DNA of 7,732 bases. Origin: Gemmatimonadota bacterium (GTDB taxonomy: Bacteria; Gemmatimonadota; Gemmatimonadetes; Longimicrobiales; UBA6960). The DNA lies in the NCBI GenBank assembly GCA_022564535.1, contig JADFLD010000076.1, forward strand, positions 1-7,732. The letters are read 5' to 3'. Positions 1 through 6,750 of the stretch are shown here, piece by piece. Every line of letters begins with the position of its first letter. Position 1 is the stretch's first letter. The notes below the pieces were generated by a model. That model ran no database searches. It was not told the origin of the DNA and saw only the letters and a program-made list of their open reading frames with translations. The position numbers and the translations under genes are program-made.

Positions 1-444
1 ATCGTATGCGGTGCTGGGGTAAACGATCTTGAGGCCCGGGGTGTGGAAGAAGGCCATCTCTACGTTTTGGGAGTGGAACGGCCCTCCCCGATTCCCGCCA
101 CCGACCGGTCCACGGATCACCAGGGGCATCGCACCCGCACCCCGGTAGAGCGACGTCGCGATATAGTTGGTGATGACGTCGTAGGCCGGCGAGATGAAGT
201 CCATGAACTGCATCTCGACGACGGGGCGTAGCCCCATGTGGGCGGCTCCGGCTGCCGCGCCTGTGAAGCCTCCCTCGGCGATCGGCGTGTCGATCACCCG
301 ACGCGGCCCGAAGTGCCCGAGGAAGTCACGCGTGACCTTGAAAGCCCCACCATAGACGCCGATATCCTCGCCCATGAGGAAAACCGAGTCGTCGCGCGTC
401 ATCTCCTCGAACAGCGCCTCGCTGATCGCCTCGAGGAACGTCAC
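1..444 (-). CDS. Thiamine-diphosphate 2-oxoacid dehydrogenase E1, beta subunit (3' end outside window)
   Basis: The first 148 residues of the partner of the alpha subunit upstream; the family is about 325-340 residues long, so the C-terminal half lies beyond the window. Visible landmarks: TFLEAISEALFEEM at 2-15, LMGEDIGVYGGAFKVTRDF at 23-41, RVIDTPIAEGGFTGAAAGAA at 49-68, where Glu57 is the residue that activates the thiamine aminopyrimidine ring, VVEMQFMDFISPAYD at 75-89, GPVGGGNRGGPFHSQ at 112-126, and the onset of HTPGLKIVYPSTAYD, where the transketolase pyrimidine-binding domain ends. The start is GTG at 444 with AGGAG five bases upstream; the resulting N-terminus matches the family. No substitution of a key residue is seen in the visible part, in contrast to the alpha subunit. 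Pyruvate, branched-chain and acetoin enzymes cannot be separated from this fragment. The pair probably forms one transcript continuing below coordinate 1, where an E2 gene would be a reasonable expectation. Confidence 0.93.
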   Translation of the reverse strand, partial: MTFLEAISEALFEEMTRDDSVFLMGEDIGVYGGAFKVTRDFLGHFGPRRVIDTPIAEGGFTGAAAGAAHMGLRPVVEMQFMDFISPAYDVITNYIATSLYRGAGAMPLVIRGPVGGGNRGGPFHSQNVEMAFFHTPGLKIVYPSTAYD

Positions 445-449
445 GGCCT

Positions 450-454
450 CTCCT
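450..454 (-). promoter_or_regulatory. Ribosome binding site deciding the E1 beta start
   Basis: AGGAG lies five bases before GTG at 444. The frame is open back to 501, but the only earlier start-like codon there is CTG at 498, so this site picks the GTG. Confidence 0.7.
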
Positions 455-509
455 CGCTTCGTCTTGAGCAGGTGCTCGGGAATGTCACGATCCGTCAGTC
501 GTCAGCCCT

Positions 510-1547
510 TCAGGCCAGCGCGGGGTCAGGGACGTCGGCTCGAGCCCATGGGTGGCTCACGGGCACATCGGAATAGACATTCTCGACCGCGTCGGGGCCG
601 TACGGGCCAGGCTCGCCGATCGCCCGTTCCGCCGCCAGGCGGCTGCGCTCGAATTCCTCTTCCTCGATCGCCACCAACTCATGCTCGGACGCCCATTCGT
701 TGGTGAGCAACCGCGCGCGGAAGAGCTGAATCGAGTCTTTCTCTTCCCATTCGGCGATCAGAGCAGGATCCACACCGTCCCATGAATCGTGCTCGGCCCA
801 CAGGTAGCGCAACTCGACCATCTGCGTGCCTCCGCCGGCACGGGCCAGAGCGGCCGCTCGCCGTACGGCGTCGAAGACGGCCAGAACGTCCGTCCCATCC
901 ACGGACCGGGCGCCGACTCCGTAACCGGCGGCCATCTCGGTGAGGCTCGTTACGCGCGTATTCTTGCGCGTCTGCTTCGCGTACGCCCAGGGACTGTTTT
1001 CGACGACCAGAATGAGCGGACACTCCTGCGCGGCCGCGAAACAGAGTCCCTCATGCCAGGCACCGGTCGACGAGGCGCCCGGGCCGCAAAAGACTACGCC
1101 GACCCGCTCTTCGCCCCTGAGCCGAAAAGAGAGCGTGACCCCCGCCATGATCTCGAGCATCGTCCCGGGTGACGATACAGCCCCGACGAAGCCCGTCTGC
1201 CGGTCGAACCCGTTGGCGTTCGCGTCTTTCCCTTTCGTAGGCCCCGTTTCCCGCGCCATGCATTGGCGAAAGAAATCGACGAGCTCGCCGCCAAACAGAA
1301 AGAGGGCACCCGCCGCATGCGCGGTCGGTGCCAGGAAGTCACCGGTGCCGTCCCCCTTGCGGCGCAGGGCGTACGCGGCGCCCACGGCGCCGGCTTCCCG
1401 ACCGCCTGAGCGATGGACGTCGCCCGCAACGTGCCCCTGGACCCGCAGGAGCTCGAGACGCTCCTCGGCGGCCCTCGTCAAATACAGCGCCCTATAAAGC
1501 GCGTGGATGTTGGAGCGGCCGAGGCCGAAGGCGGAGCCCTCAGACAC
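510..1547 (-). CDS. Thiamine-diphosphate 2-oxoacid dehydrogenase E1, alpha subunit (altered cofactor motif)
   Basis: A 345-residue member of the family of pyruvate, branched-chain 2-oxoacid and acetoin dehydrogenase E1 alpha subunits. E1 alpha/beta tetramers decarboxylate a 2-oxoacid on thiamine diphosphate and pass the acyl group to the lipoyl E2. The fold is followed throughout: RAAEERLELLRVQGHVAG (25-42), GGREAGAVGAAYALRR (48-63), PTAHAAG (74-80), a glycine-rich segment to about 137, FCGPGASSTGAWHEGLCFAA (153-172), VVENSPWAYA (181-190), VDGTDVLAV (216-224), and EHDS with His253. The family motif GDG is GPG (Pro156), and the second Asn of the NN pair, 29 residues later, is Ser185. In characterised E1 alpha proteins these two side chains hold the Mg2+. 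The start is GTG at 1547, giving a normal N-terminus but no clear ribosome site. The E1 beta gene follows after 65 bases. The substrate cannot be told from sequence; general E1 alpha identity is firm. Confidence 0.88.
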   Translation of the reverse strand: MSEGSAFGLGRSNIHALYRALYLTRAAEERLELLRVQGHVAGDVHRSGGREAGAVGAAYALRRKGDGTGDFLAPTAHAAGALFLFGGELVDFFRQCMARETGPTKGKDANANGFDRQTGFVGAVSSPGTMLEIMAGVTLSFRLRGEERVGVVFCGPGASSTGAWHEGLCFAAAQECPLILVVENSPWAYAKQTRKNTRVTSLTEMAAGYGVGARSVDGTDVLAVFDAVRRAAALARAGGGTQMVELRYLWAEHDSWDGVDPALIAEWEEKDSIQLFRARLLTNEWASEHELVAIEEEEFERSRLAAERAIGEPGPYGPDAVENVYSDVPVSHPWARADVPDPALA

Positions 1548-1561
1548 GGTATCGCGCGGCG

Positions 1562-1595
1562 AATAGAGAACGGCGGACCCCCAGAGGTCCGCCGT
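1562..1595 (-). terminator. Rho-independent terminator after secG
   Basis: A perfect 10-base inverted repeat, ACGGCGGACC and GGTCCGCCGT (plus-strand positions 1570-1579 and 1586-1595), encloses a 6-base loop. Reading the minus strand, the stem is followed by TCTCTATTC, a moderately T-rich tail. Position and orientation fit termination of the gap-to-secG transcript. It ends only about 15 bases before the E1 alpha start codon, so it could also fold in an E1 alpha leader if transcription continues or starts upstream. Confidence 0.75.
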
Positions 1596-1639
1596 CCCGC
1601 GGTTCGAGAGGCGCTGCCGCGATCTCGCAGCTCAAGGGG

Positions 1640-2014
1640 TCAGTTGCCCTCGTTGCCCGAGTTCCCGTCCGAGTTCGCGCTTCCGTCCGAAGCCGGCTGC
1701 TCACCGAGCCCCGGCAGCACGGGCACAGGCGCCGTTGTCGCCGGAGCTTCGACCTGGATCACCGATGAAGGAGCCCGCGCACGCGACGACAGAATGGAAA
1801 GAACCAGGGCCATAACCATGAAGATGGCGCCCGCGGTCCAGGTCGCACGGGTCAGGACCGTGGTCGCCTGACGCCCACCGAGGACGCCCTCGGCCATAGT
1901 GCCTCCGCTGCCGCCCACGGCAGCGAGACCGCCGCCCTTGCCCGACTGCAGCAGGATCACGATCGCAAGAAAAAGTCCGTCCAAGACGAGGACGGTCAGC
2001 AGAAATCCATACAT
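1640..2014 (-). CDS. secG: Preprotein translocase subunit SecG
   Basis: A small subunit of the SecYEG channel in the cytoplasmic membrane, which helps SecA-driven protein export. It has 124 residues. The family pattern is clear: a first membrane helix at about 3-22, the conserved cytoplasmic loop LLQSGKGGGLAA and then GGTMAEGVLGGRQA at about 21-50, TTVLTRATW entering the second helix at about 58-76, and a basic SSRAR after it. The last 45 residues are a Pro/Ala then Gly/Ser/Asn-rich tail (ending DGNSGNEGN) without recognisable structure; low-complexity tails are common in SecG. The start is ATG at 2014, with AGGGAA ten bases upstream. secG directly after tpiA is a frequent bacterial arrangement, so its presence here fits a shared transcript with the glycolytic genes. 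A terminator-like hairpin follows 45 bases after the stop. Confidence 0.95.
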   Translation of the reverse strand: MYGFLLTVLVLDGLFLAIVILLQSGKGGGLAAVGGSGGTMAEGVLGGRQATTVLTRATWTAGAIFMVMALVLSILSSRARAPSSVIQVEAPATTAPVPVLPGLGEQPASDGSANSDGNSGNEGN

Positions 2015-2024
2015 CGCAAACTAG

Positions 2025-2030
2025 TTCCCT
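2025..2030 (-). promoter_or_regulatory. Ribosome binding site of secG
   Basis: AGGGAA lies ten bases before the ATG at 2014, slightly long but usable spacing. It is the only purine-rich element near this start. Confidence 0.55.
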
Positions 2031-2042
2031 TCAGAGTAAGAC

Positions 2043-2075
2043 ATTAAACGTCGGAAGGGCCGGAAGGGGTGTCAA
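2043..2075 (-). promoter_or_regulatory. Candidate promoter upstream of secG
   Basis: The 87-base gap between tpiA and secG holds TTGACA (2075-2070), then exactly 16 bases, then CGACGT (2053-2048), and a little further TTTAAT (2048-2043). TTGACA with TTTAAT would be a housekeeping promoter, but the 21-base spacer is too long. TTGACA with CGACGT has the spacing usual for ECF promoters and shares TCCGACGT with the gap before the sigma gene. Either reading is tentative, and secG may simply be read from upstream. Confidence 0.3.
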
Positions 2076-2101
2076 CGGGGCTCCACGGCGCTGGATCGGC
2101 T

Positions 2102-2842
2102 TCACCCAGAGGCGATTCGGGCGAACGAGGCCGGATCGAGGCTCGCCCCCCCGACGAGGACCCCATCGACGTCGGCCGCAGCCAGCAGTTCCGCAACATT
2201 GCCCGGCTTCACCGAACCGCCGTACAGAAGCGGAACCCGAGCCGCGGAGGCGACGCCCAGCGCCTCCTCCAGACGCCTCCGGAGCGTCCCATGCGCCGCA
2301 GCGGCATCGGCCGGCGTGGCGGTCTCACCGGTGCCAATCGCCCACACCGGCTCGTACGCGACCAGGAAACGCTCCACTCCGTCACCCAATGCCGGCAACG
2401 CCGCTTCGAGCTGACGCAGGATGACGTCGTCGACCCGTCCGTCCTGGCGCTCCGCCAGCATCTCGCCCACACAAACCACGGGGACAAGACCGTGTCGTCG
2501 CGCCGCCGCGACCTTGCGAGCCACCTCGTCGTCGGTTTCGCCGAAGACGTGCCGGCGCTCCGAGTGCCCGATGAGCGCAAACGTGGCTCCCGCCGCCGCC
2601 GCCATGGGAGCGGAGACCTCTCCCGTGAACGGTCCCTCATCTTCCCAGTGGATGTTCTGCACGCCCAACTGGACCCGAGGGTCCCGCCCCGACGCCCCCG
2701 CCGCCGCCGCCAACGAGACGGTAGGAGGGAACACGATCAGCTCTTGGCCCGCCGCAACGCCTTCGAGGGTCAGTCCTTCGAAGAACGCCGTCGTTTCGTC
2801 GGGACCCATGTGCATCTTCCAGTTACCGGCGATCACCGCCAT
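2102..2842 (-). CDS. tpiA: Triosephosphate isomerase
   Basis: Interconverts dihydroxyacetone phosphate and glyceraldehyde 3-phosphate, acting as a cytosolic dimer and feeding the GAPDH and PGK encoded just upstream. At 246 residues it matches the family length of about 250. Catalytic residues are all visible: Lys9 in AGNWKMH, His93 in IGHSERR, and Glu164 in AYEPVWAIGTG at the start of the active-site loop. The phosphate-binding segments LLYGGSVKPGN and VLVGGASLD complete the barrel. The start is ATG at 2842, two bases after the pgk stop, with GGAG six bases upstream. The same frame is open further upstream to 3106, but that part is the shadow of pgk and would add 88 residues foreign to the family. 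The stop TGA at 2104-2102 is followed by an 87-base gap to secG. Confidence 0.98.
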   Translation of the reverse strand: MAVIAGNWKMHMGPDETTAFFEGLTLEGVAAGQELIVFPPTVSLAAAAGASGRDPRVQLGVQNIHWEDEGPFTGEVSAPMAAAAGATFALIGHSERRHVFGETDDEVARKVAAARRHGLVPVVCVGEMLAERQDGRVDDVILRQLEAALPALGDGVERFLVAYEPVWAIGTGETATPADAAAAHGTLRRRLEEALGVASAARVPLLYGGSVKPGNVAELLAAADVDGVLVGGASLDPASFARIASG

Positions 2843-2844
2843 GG

Positions 2845-4059
2845 CTAGCTCCGCGTTCCATGGTTCGTCAATGCATCGACACCCGGTAGGGGCGCGCCCG
2901 CGAGAAGCTGCAGGGAGGCTCCGCCCCCCGTGGAGACGTGCGTGAGTCGATCGACGACGCCAGCCCGCTCCGCCGCCGCCGCGGAGTCGCCTCCTCCCAG
3001 GACGCCGAGGGCTCCGCCGTCGCACGCGACCGCCACCGCGTGCGCGACCTGCATCGTACCCTCCGCGAAGGCGTCGATCTCGAACACCCCCATCGGCCCG
3101 TTCCACACGATGGCGCGGGATCGCTGGATCATGTCCGTGAATCGAGTCCGGGTCTGGGGCCCGATATCGAGAATCTTGTCGTCCCCCGTGACATCGGTGC
3201 GGGCTACGACCCGGACTTCCGCGTCTCGACTCATCTCTGTGGCGACAACGCAGTCGATCGGAAGCACGAGCGTCTCTCCGCCCTGCTCCAGCAGATCCCG
3301 CGCGATGTCGACGCTGTCCTCCTCCACGAGCGAAGAGCCGGTATCGAGCCCCAGAGCGCGGAAGAAGGTGTTGGCCATCGCACCTCCGATGAGAAGTCGG
3401 TCGACACGCGGCAGGAGCGCTGAGATCACCCCGATCTTGGAAGACACCTTCGCTCCGCCGATGATGGCGATGAACGGCCTCTCGGGATTCCGCAGAACTT
3501 CCTCGAGGAAGCGAAGCTCACGGGACATGAGCATGCCGGCGACGGCTTCGTTCCCTCTTTCGACCATCGCCTTCGCCAAGCCCGCTGTCGACGCGTGCGC
3601 CCGATGGGCCGTCCCGAAGGCGTCGTTGACGAAGAGGTCGCCCAGCGCCGCCCACGCGGCCGCCAGCCCAGGGTCGTTCTTCGTTTCCCCCGCCAGGAAT
3701 CGCGTGTTCTCCAGGAGGGCCACGACGCCGTCAGGGAGCCGCGCGATCGGTTCCGTGGCCTCCACGCCGCCGGAGTGAGGTATGAAGCTTACCGGTCGTT
3801 CGAGCAATGCTCCTAGCCGCAACGCTACGGGAGCGAGGGACTGGGCCGGATCGACCTTCCCCTTGGGGCGACCCAGGTGGGATAGGAGGATGACCCGGGC
3901 GCCGGCCTGGGCGAGGGCCACGAGGGTCGGCAACGATGCCCGAATACGCTGGTCGTTCGTGATTCTTCCGGACTCGATCGGCACGTTGAAGTCGGCACGG
4001 ACGACGACGGTGCGGCCTCGGAGCCAATCGACATCGACATCCGATAGGTCTTTCTTCAC
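2845..4059 (-). CDS. pgk: Phosphoglycerate kinase
   Basis: Transfers the acyl phosphate of 1,3-bisphosphoglycerate to ADP, the first ATP-yielding step of glycolysis, in the cytosol. At 404 residues it is full length (family about 390-420). Substrate-binding N-domain motifs: RADFNVP at 21-27, SHLGRPKG at 60-67, LLENTRF at about 115-121, and NDAFGTAHRAHAS at 145-157. Nucleotide-binding C-domain motifs: GGAKVSSKIG at 201-210, WNGPMGVFE at 319-327, GGGDS at 355-359 and STGGGAS at 376-382. The start is GTG at 4059, chosen because it gives the normal N-terminus and overlaps the stop of the preceding membrane-protein gene (GTGA). A purine run at 4080-4075 is too far away to be a good ribosome site, so initiation is probably by translational coupling. 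The stop TAG lies two bases before the tpiA start. No key residue is missing. Confidence 0.98.
   Translation of the reverse strand: MKKDLSDVDVDWLRGRTVVVRADFNVPIESGRITNDQRIRASLPTLVALAQAGARVILLSHLGRPKGKVDPAQSLAPVALRLGALLERPVSFIPHSGGVEATEPIARLPDGVVALLENTRFLAGETKNDPGLAAAWAALGDLFVNDAFGTAHRAHASTAGLAKAMVERGNEAVAGMLMSRELRFLEEVLRNPERPFIAIIGGAKVSSKIGVISALLPRVDRLLIGGAMANTFFRALGLDTGSSLVEEDSVDIARDLLEQGGETLVLPIDCVVATEMSRDAEVRVVARTDVTGDDKILDIGPQTRTRFTDMIQRSRAIVWNGPMGVFEIDAFAEGTMQVAHAVAVACDGGALGVLGGGDSAAAAERAGVVDRLTHVSTGGGASLQLLAGAPLPGVDALTNHGTRS
2849..2852 (-). promoter_or_regulatory. Ribosome binding site of tpiA
   Basis: GGAG in the last sense codons of pgk lies six bases before the ATG at 2842. This supports that start over the longer open frame that begins inside pgk. 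Confidence 0.7.
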
Positions 4060-6149
4060 TGTGGCGGAAAGATCTTCCCCAGGTCGTCGATATATGCGCG
4101 CCCTTCTGGCGTCAGGTCTGTCCTCTTCGATGCAACCCAGCGGACGAACGTGATATCCGGTCCGCTCCCATAGTCCCAGAACTCGGTGAGCCGCCCGGAG
4201 CCTTCATCGACGATGTGTATGGAGTTGGGTCGGCCGAAACGTACCCACGCCTCACCCACATCGCCAAAGACGCTCCCGAACCGAAGACGGGCGTACGCCG
4301 CTCGCGCGAGGTGCTCGACCCGTCGCTCGTTCACCAGCGTCGACGGCGACTGATCCTTCGCCTTCCAGAAATTGTCTTCCCACACCCGCCGCTCAGCGGC
4401 GGGAAGGCGCTCGTACTCCGCCGCCCTCGAGCCCCCGACGAGGAATCCGACATCCGTAAGCGCCTCGGCGTCGGCCTCGGGAAGCCGAGCAAGCGCCGCC
4501 TCGAAGTGTTCAGCAGCCTCAGCCGACCGATCGAGACGGTGCAGCGCGAGACCGGCTAGGAGAAGTCCGGTCGGATCGCCCTGGGTGACCCGCGTGAACC
4601 GTCTGGCACCGGAAAGCACGCTTTCCCAACGTTCCTCGGACGCCAGCGTGATTAGAAGGTCGGTGTTGGCTTCGACGTGGGCCGGGTATGCCTCGAGCGC
4701 CGCGCGGAATGAGGCCATCATCAACGTAAGATCGCCCGGGCTTCCCGCGTGGAGCGATTCGAAGCCCTCGTCGAACACCGTGCCGAGCTCGACCGGGCAC
4801 AGGTAGTTCCACGCGATCAAGCGCTCAGTGGATGCGAAGCCCTCTTCCGCTCCCCCGGCGGACCGCGCTTGCACGCACTGTCCGGCTCCGAAGGCCTGGG
4901 CGCGTACCCGTCCGATCCCATCGGACGCGAGCCAACTAGCGCGGACCAGAGTGCCTCGCTCGTGGTGGAGCTCCGCGAGGACCCAAGCGCTCGCCTCACT
5001 CTCGTCCAGTACCGCCATCCGGAGCCCGCGCTCGAAGAGGCTCCGTGCCTCGGTGCGCAGTCCCTGCCGCAAGCGAATCCGGCCCAACGAGAGAAGGGAC
5101 GCGGGGTTCTCCATCCCCTGGTCCCTCGAATACTCGAGTGCGGATCCCACGGTGGCCCGCCACCGTGTCGGCGCCATGCCCTGCGGGGCCTCTCCCGTGA
5201 GAATCGCCTCCAGCGGGCCGAGCTCGTCGATGAGCGCCGGGTCCTGGAGAGCCGCCGCCAGACTCCGCTCCGCCGCCATACGCGCCTCGTCTTTCTCTCC
5301 AGCCGGGGCATTCACCGCAGGCAGAGCCGCCAGGTCGAGCGGTTCCCTCAACTCCCACCACTCGCTGCGGTCGATCGTCGGGAGACTGAAGGGATCGACC
5401 ACCGGATTCAGGACCCGCTCGATCTGCGAAGGGTCGGGTTCGAAGACGACCGGAAACTCGATCCACGTCCCCATCCGGCGTCCATCCTGGAGCGCCGGAG
5501 AAAACGTGAAGTCCGAAGCGACATCGGCGGCGACCCGGTCGAGCGCCGGGACGCCCGACGCACGCAAGACACTCGGGAAGCCCACGATGCCGGTATCCTC
5601 GACCCAGAGGCGCAACCACACCGTGCCACCGACTCCACGCCTTTGCAGATACATCGGGTACGCGTCCTGAAGGAGTCGCTCCGCCCTCTCCCGGTCCATC
5701 ATCTGTGGAAGGGCGATCACGGGCTCGCTCACGACGTCCAGAATCCTTTCGGGCTCGGGCTCCGAAACCACGACGGCCGGCTCCTCGGTAGGCGGAGCCG
5801 CCTCCGACTCCCCTTCCATCGACGGCTCGGTCCGCACGGGCCCCACCGAAGGAGCCACGACCTCGATCGTTTCGCTGCCGAAGGCACGGATCAAGCGCAC
5901 GAAGGACGCCCGCGCCGATGGCACGGATGCGCCAACGACGAGCAGTCCCGCGAGCGCGGCCGCGGCCAAGTGGCGCCGGACAGCGAACCGCCCGCGTGGG
6001 GGCTCTTCGGCCCACGCGCTCGCCAACTCGGCCCTCAGCTCGGGGCCGAACGACGCACGCTCCTCGTAGGTGATGGAGGACAACTCTTCGTCCAGCGCCC
6101 TCAGGTCGTCGGGCAATTCCATGTCCCCGATATCGAATCTCTCGGTCAT
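4056..6149 (-). CDS. Membrane protein: anti-sigma-like head, TonB C-terminal domain, TPR-like region, GWxTD-like domain
   Basis: A 697-residue protein I recognise by parts, not as a named gene. Residues 1-58 are acidic and helical (LPDDLRALDEEL, then YEERASFGPELRAEL) and end in a basic RR. They resemble the cytoplasmic head of membrane anti-sigma factors but lack a zinc-type His/Cys motif. Residues 59-80 form one membrane span. A Pro/Glu-rich linker (about 100-140) leads to a TonB C-terminal domain at about 155-240 (YPMYLQRRGVGGTVWLRLWV, then ALDRVAADV and FSPALQDG). Residues 290-560 are helical and look like degenerate TPR repeats. Residues 575-665 match the GWxTD family (LPAAERRVWEDNFWKAKD, VRFGRPNSI, EFWDYG), but the GWxTD signature itself is not kept. 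The only two cysteines are C425 and C451. The start is ATG at 6149 because it overlaps the sigma stop (ATGA); the longer open frame upstream runs through the sigma gene. It is probably the sigma factor's membrane partner (inference), with sensor domains outside the membrane. Confidence 0.85.
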   Translation of the reverse strand: MTERFDIGDMELPDDLRALDEELSSITYEERASFGPELRAELASAWAEEPPRGRFAVRRHLAAAALAGLLVVGASVPSARASFVRLIRAFGSETIEVVAPSVGPVRTEPSMEGESEAAPPTEEPAVVVSEPEPERILDVVSEPVIALPQMMDRERAERLLQDAYPMYLQRRGVGGTVWLRLWVEDTGIVGFPSVLRASGVPALDRVAADVASDFTFSPALQDGRRMGTWIEFPVVFEPDPSQIERVLNPVVDPFSLPTIDRSEWWELREPLDLAALPAVNAPAGEKDEARMAAERSLAAALQDPALIDELGPLEAILTGEAPQGMAPTRWRATVGSALEYSRDQGMENPASLLSLGRIRLRQGLRTEARSLFERGLRMAVLDESEASAWVLAELHHERGTLVRASWLASDGIGRVRAQAFGAGQCVQARSAGGAEEGFASTERLIAWNYLCPVELGTVFDEGFESLHAGSPGDLTLMMASFRAALEAYPAHVEANTDLLITLASEERWESVLSGARRFTRVTQGDPTGLLLAGLALHRLDRSAEAAEHFEAALARLPEADAEALTDVGFLVGGSRAAEYERLPAAERRVWEDNFWKAKDQSPSTLVNERRVEHLARAAYARLRFGSVFGDVGEAWVRFGRPNSIHIVDEGSGRLTEFWDYGSGPDITFVRWVASKRTDLTPEGRAYIDDLGKIFPPQ

Positions 6150-6745
6150 CGGTCTTCTATCGAACGCGAGGCCGCCTCTTCTTCCATCGATGCCTTGAGT
6201 CTCTTCAAGGCCCGGTGGAGCCGTACGGCGACCGCGTTGTTGCTCACGTTCAGGTGCTCCGCGATCTCGGCGTTGTCGAGTCCCGTGCCGTACCTGAGGC
6301 TCAGGATCTCCTGGTCCGCGCTGCGAAGCCTCCGGCTCCCATTCAGCAGGCGCTGAATCCTCTCCTGCTTGATGACCCGTTCCTCCTGCGAAGGCACGTC
6401 GGCGACGAGGTCGGGGATGCGGTCGAGCGAGACATGAAGTGAGCCCCGCCGCTGCAACGACCGCAGATGGTCGGTGACCGCGTTGCGGGCGATCCTGAGT
6501 AGCCAAGTGCGGGGAGACGCACGACCCGAGTCGTACCGGTCGAAAGACCGCAGCGCCTTCATAAAGACGATGGAGGTCACGTCTTCCGCCGTCTCACGGG
6601 TCGCAACCCGGAACCGTACATAACGGTAGACCGCGCTTTGATGTTCGACGTACCATGCCCCGAAGTCCCGCGGAAGGGGGGCCTGGGTGTGGGGGCGTCT
6701 CTTCACGGTCGCTATGTGCGGCACTTCTTGCTCGATTCGCATCAC
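6146..6745 (-). CDS. ECF-family RNA polymerase sigma factor
   Basis: A 199-residue protein of normal length for an extracytoplasmic-function sigma factor, which directs RNA polymerase to a stress or envelope regulon. Region 2 spans about residues 28-98: the helix around AEDVTSIVFMKALRSF is the core-binding part, and PRTWLLRIARNAVTDHL is the -10 recognition helix. After a variable linker, region 4 spans about 125-185, with the helix-turn-helix LDNAEIAEHLNVSNNAVAVR followed by LHRALKRLK, which reads the -35. There is no C-terminal extension. The start is GTG at 6745 or ATG at 6742 (the protein begins MMRIEQ). Neither has a well-placed ribosome site: AAGG abuts the start and AGGGG lies about 17-20 bases away. 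The stop TGA overlaps the ATG of the next gene, the usual sign of a sigma gene followed by its regulator. The ECF subgroup cannot be assigned by eye. Confidence 0.93.
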   Translation of the reverse strand: MMRIEQEVPHIATVKRRPHTQAPLPRDFGAWYVEHQSAVYRYVRFRVATRETAEDVTSIVFMKALRSFDRYDSGRASPRTWLLRIARNAVTDHLRSLQRRGSLHVSLDRIPDLVADVPSQEERVIKQERIQRLLNGSRRLRSADQEILSLRYGTGLDNAEIAEHLNVSNNAVAVRLHRALKRLKASMEEEAASRSIEDR

Positions 6746-6750
6746 CTTGC

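Noticed and set aside
940..1497. Plus-strand and alternative-frame open frames opposite the E1 alpha gene
   Set aside because: They have biased composition and no domain. The E1 alpha frame carries continuous family similarity over the same stretch.
2843..3106. An 88-residue N-terminal extension of triosephosphate isomerase
   Set aside because: It runs through the 3' end of pgk in another frame. The family N-terminus AGNWKMH begins right after the ATG at 2842, which has its own ribosome site.
2930..3778. A plus-strand open frame of 282 codons opposite pgk
   Set aside because: It is Ser/Arg-rich, shows no motif, and is fully explained as the complement of the pgk codons.
4749..6356. A 535-codon open frame on the plus strand
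   Set aside because: It lies opposite the membrane-protein and sigma genes, whose domains are recognisable. Its translation is Arg/Pro-rich without family motifs, a typical antisense shadow in GC-rich DNA.
6150..6506. A 119-residue N-terminal extension of the membrane protein
   Set aside because: It overlaps the conserved region 4 and much of the rest of the sigma gene in another frame and has low-complexity composition. The ATG at 6149 in the ATGA overlap is the natural start.
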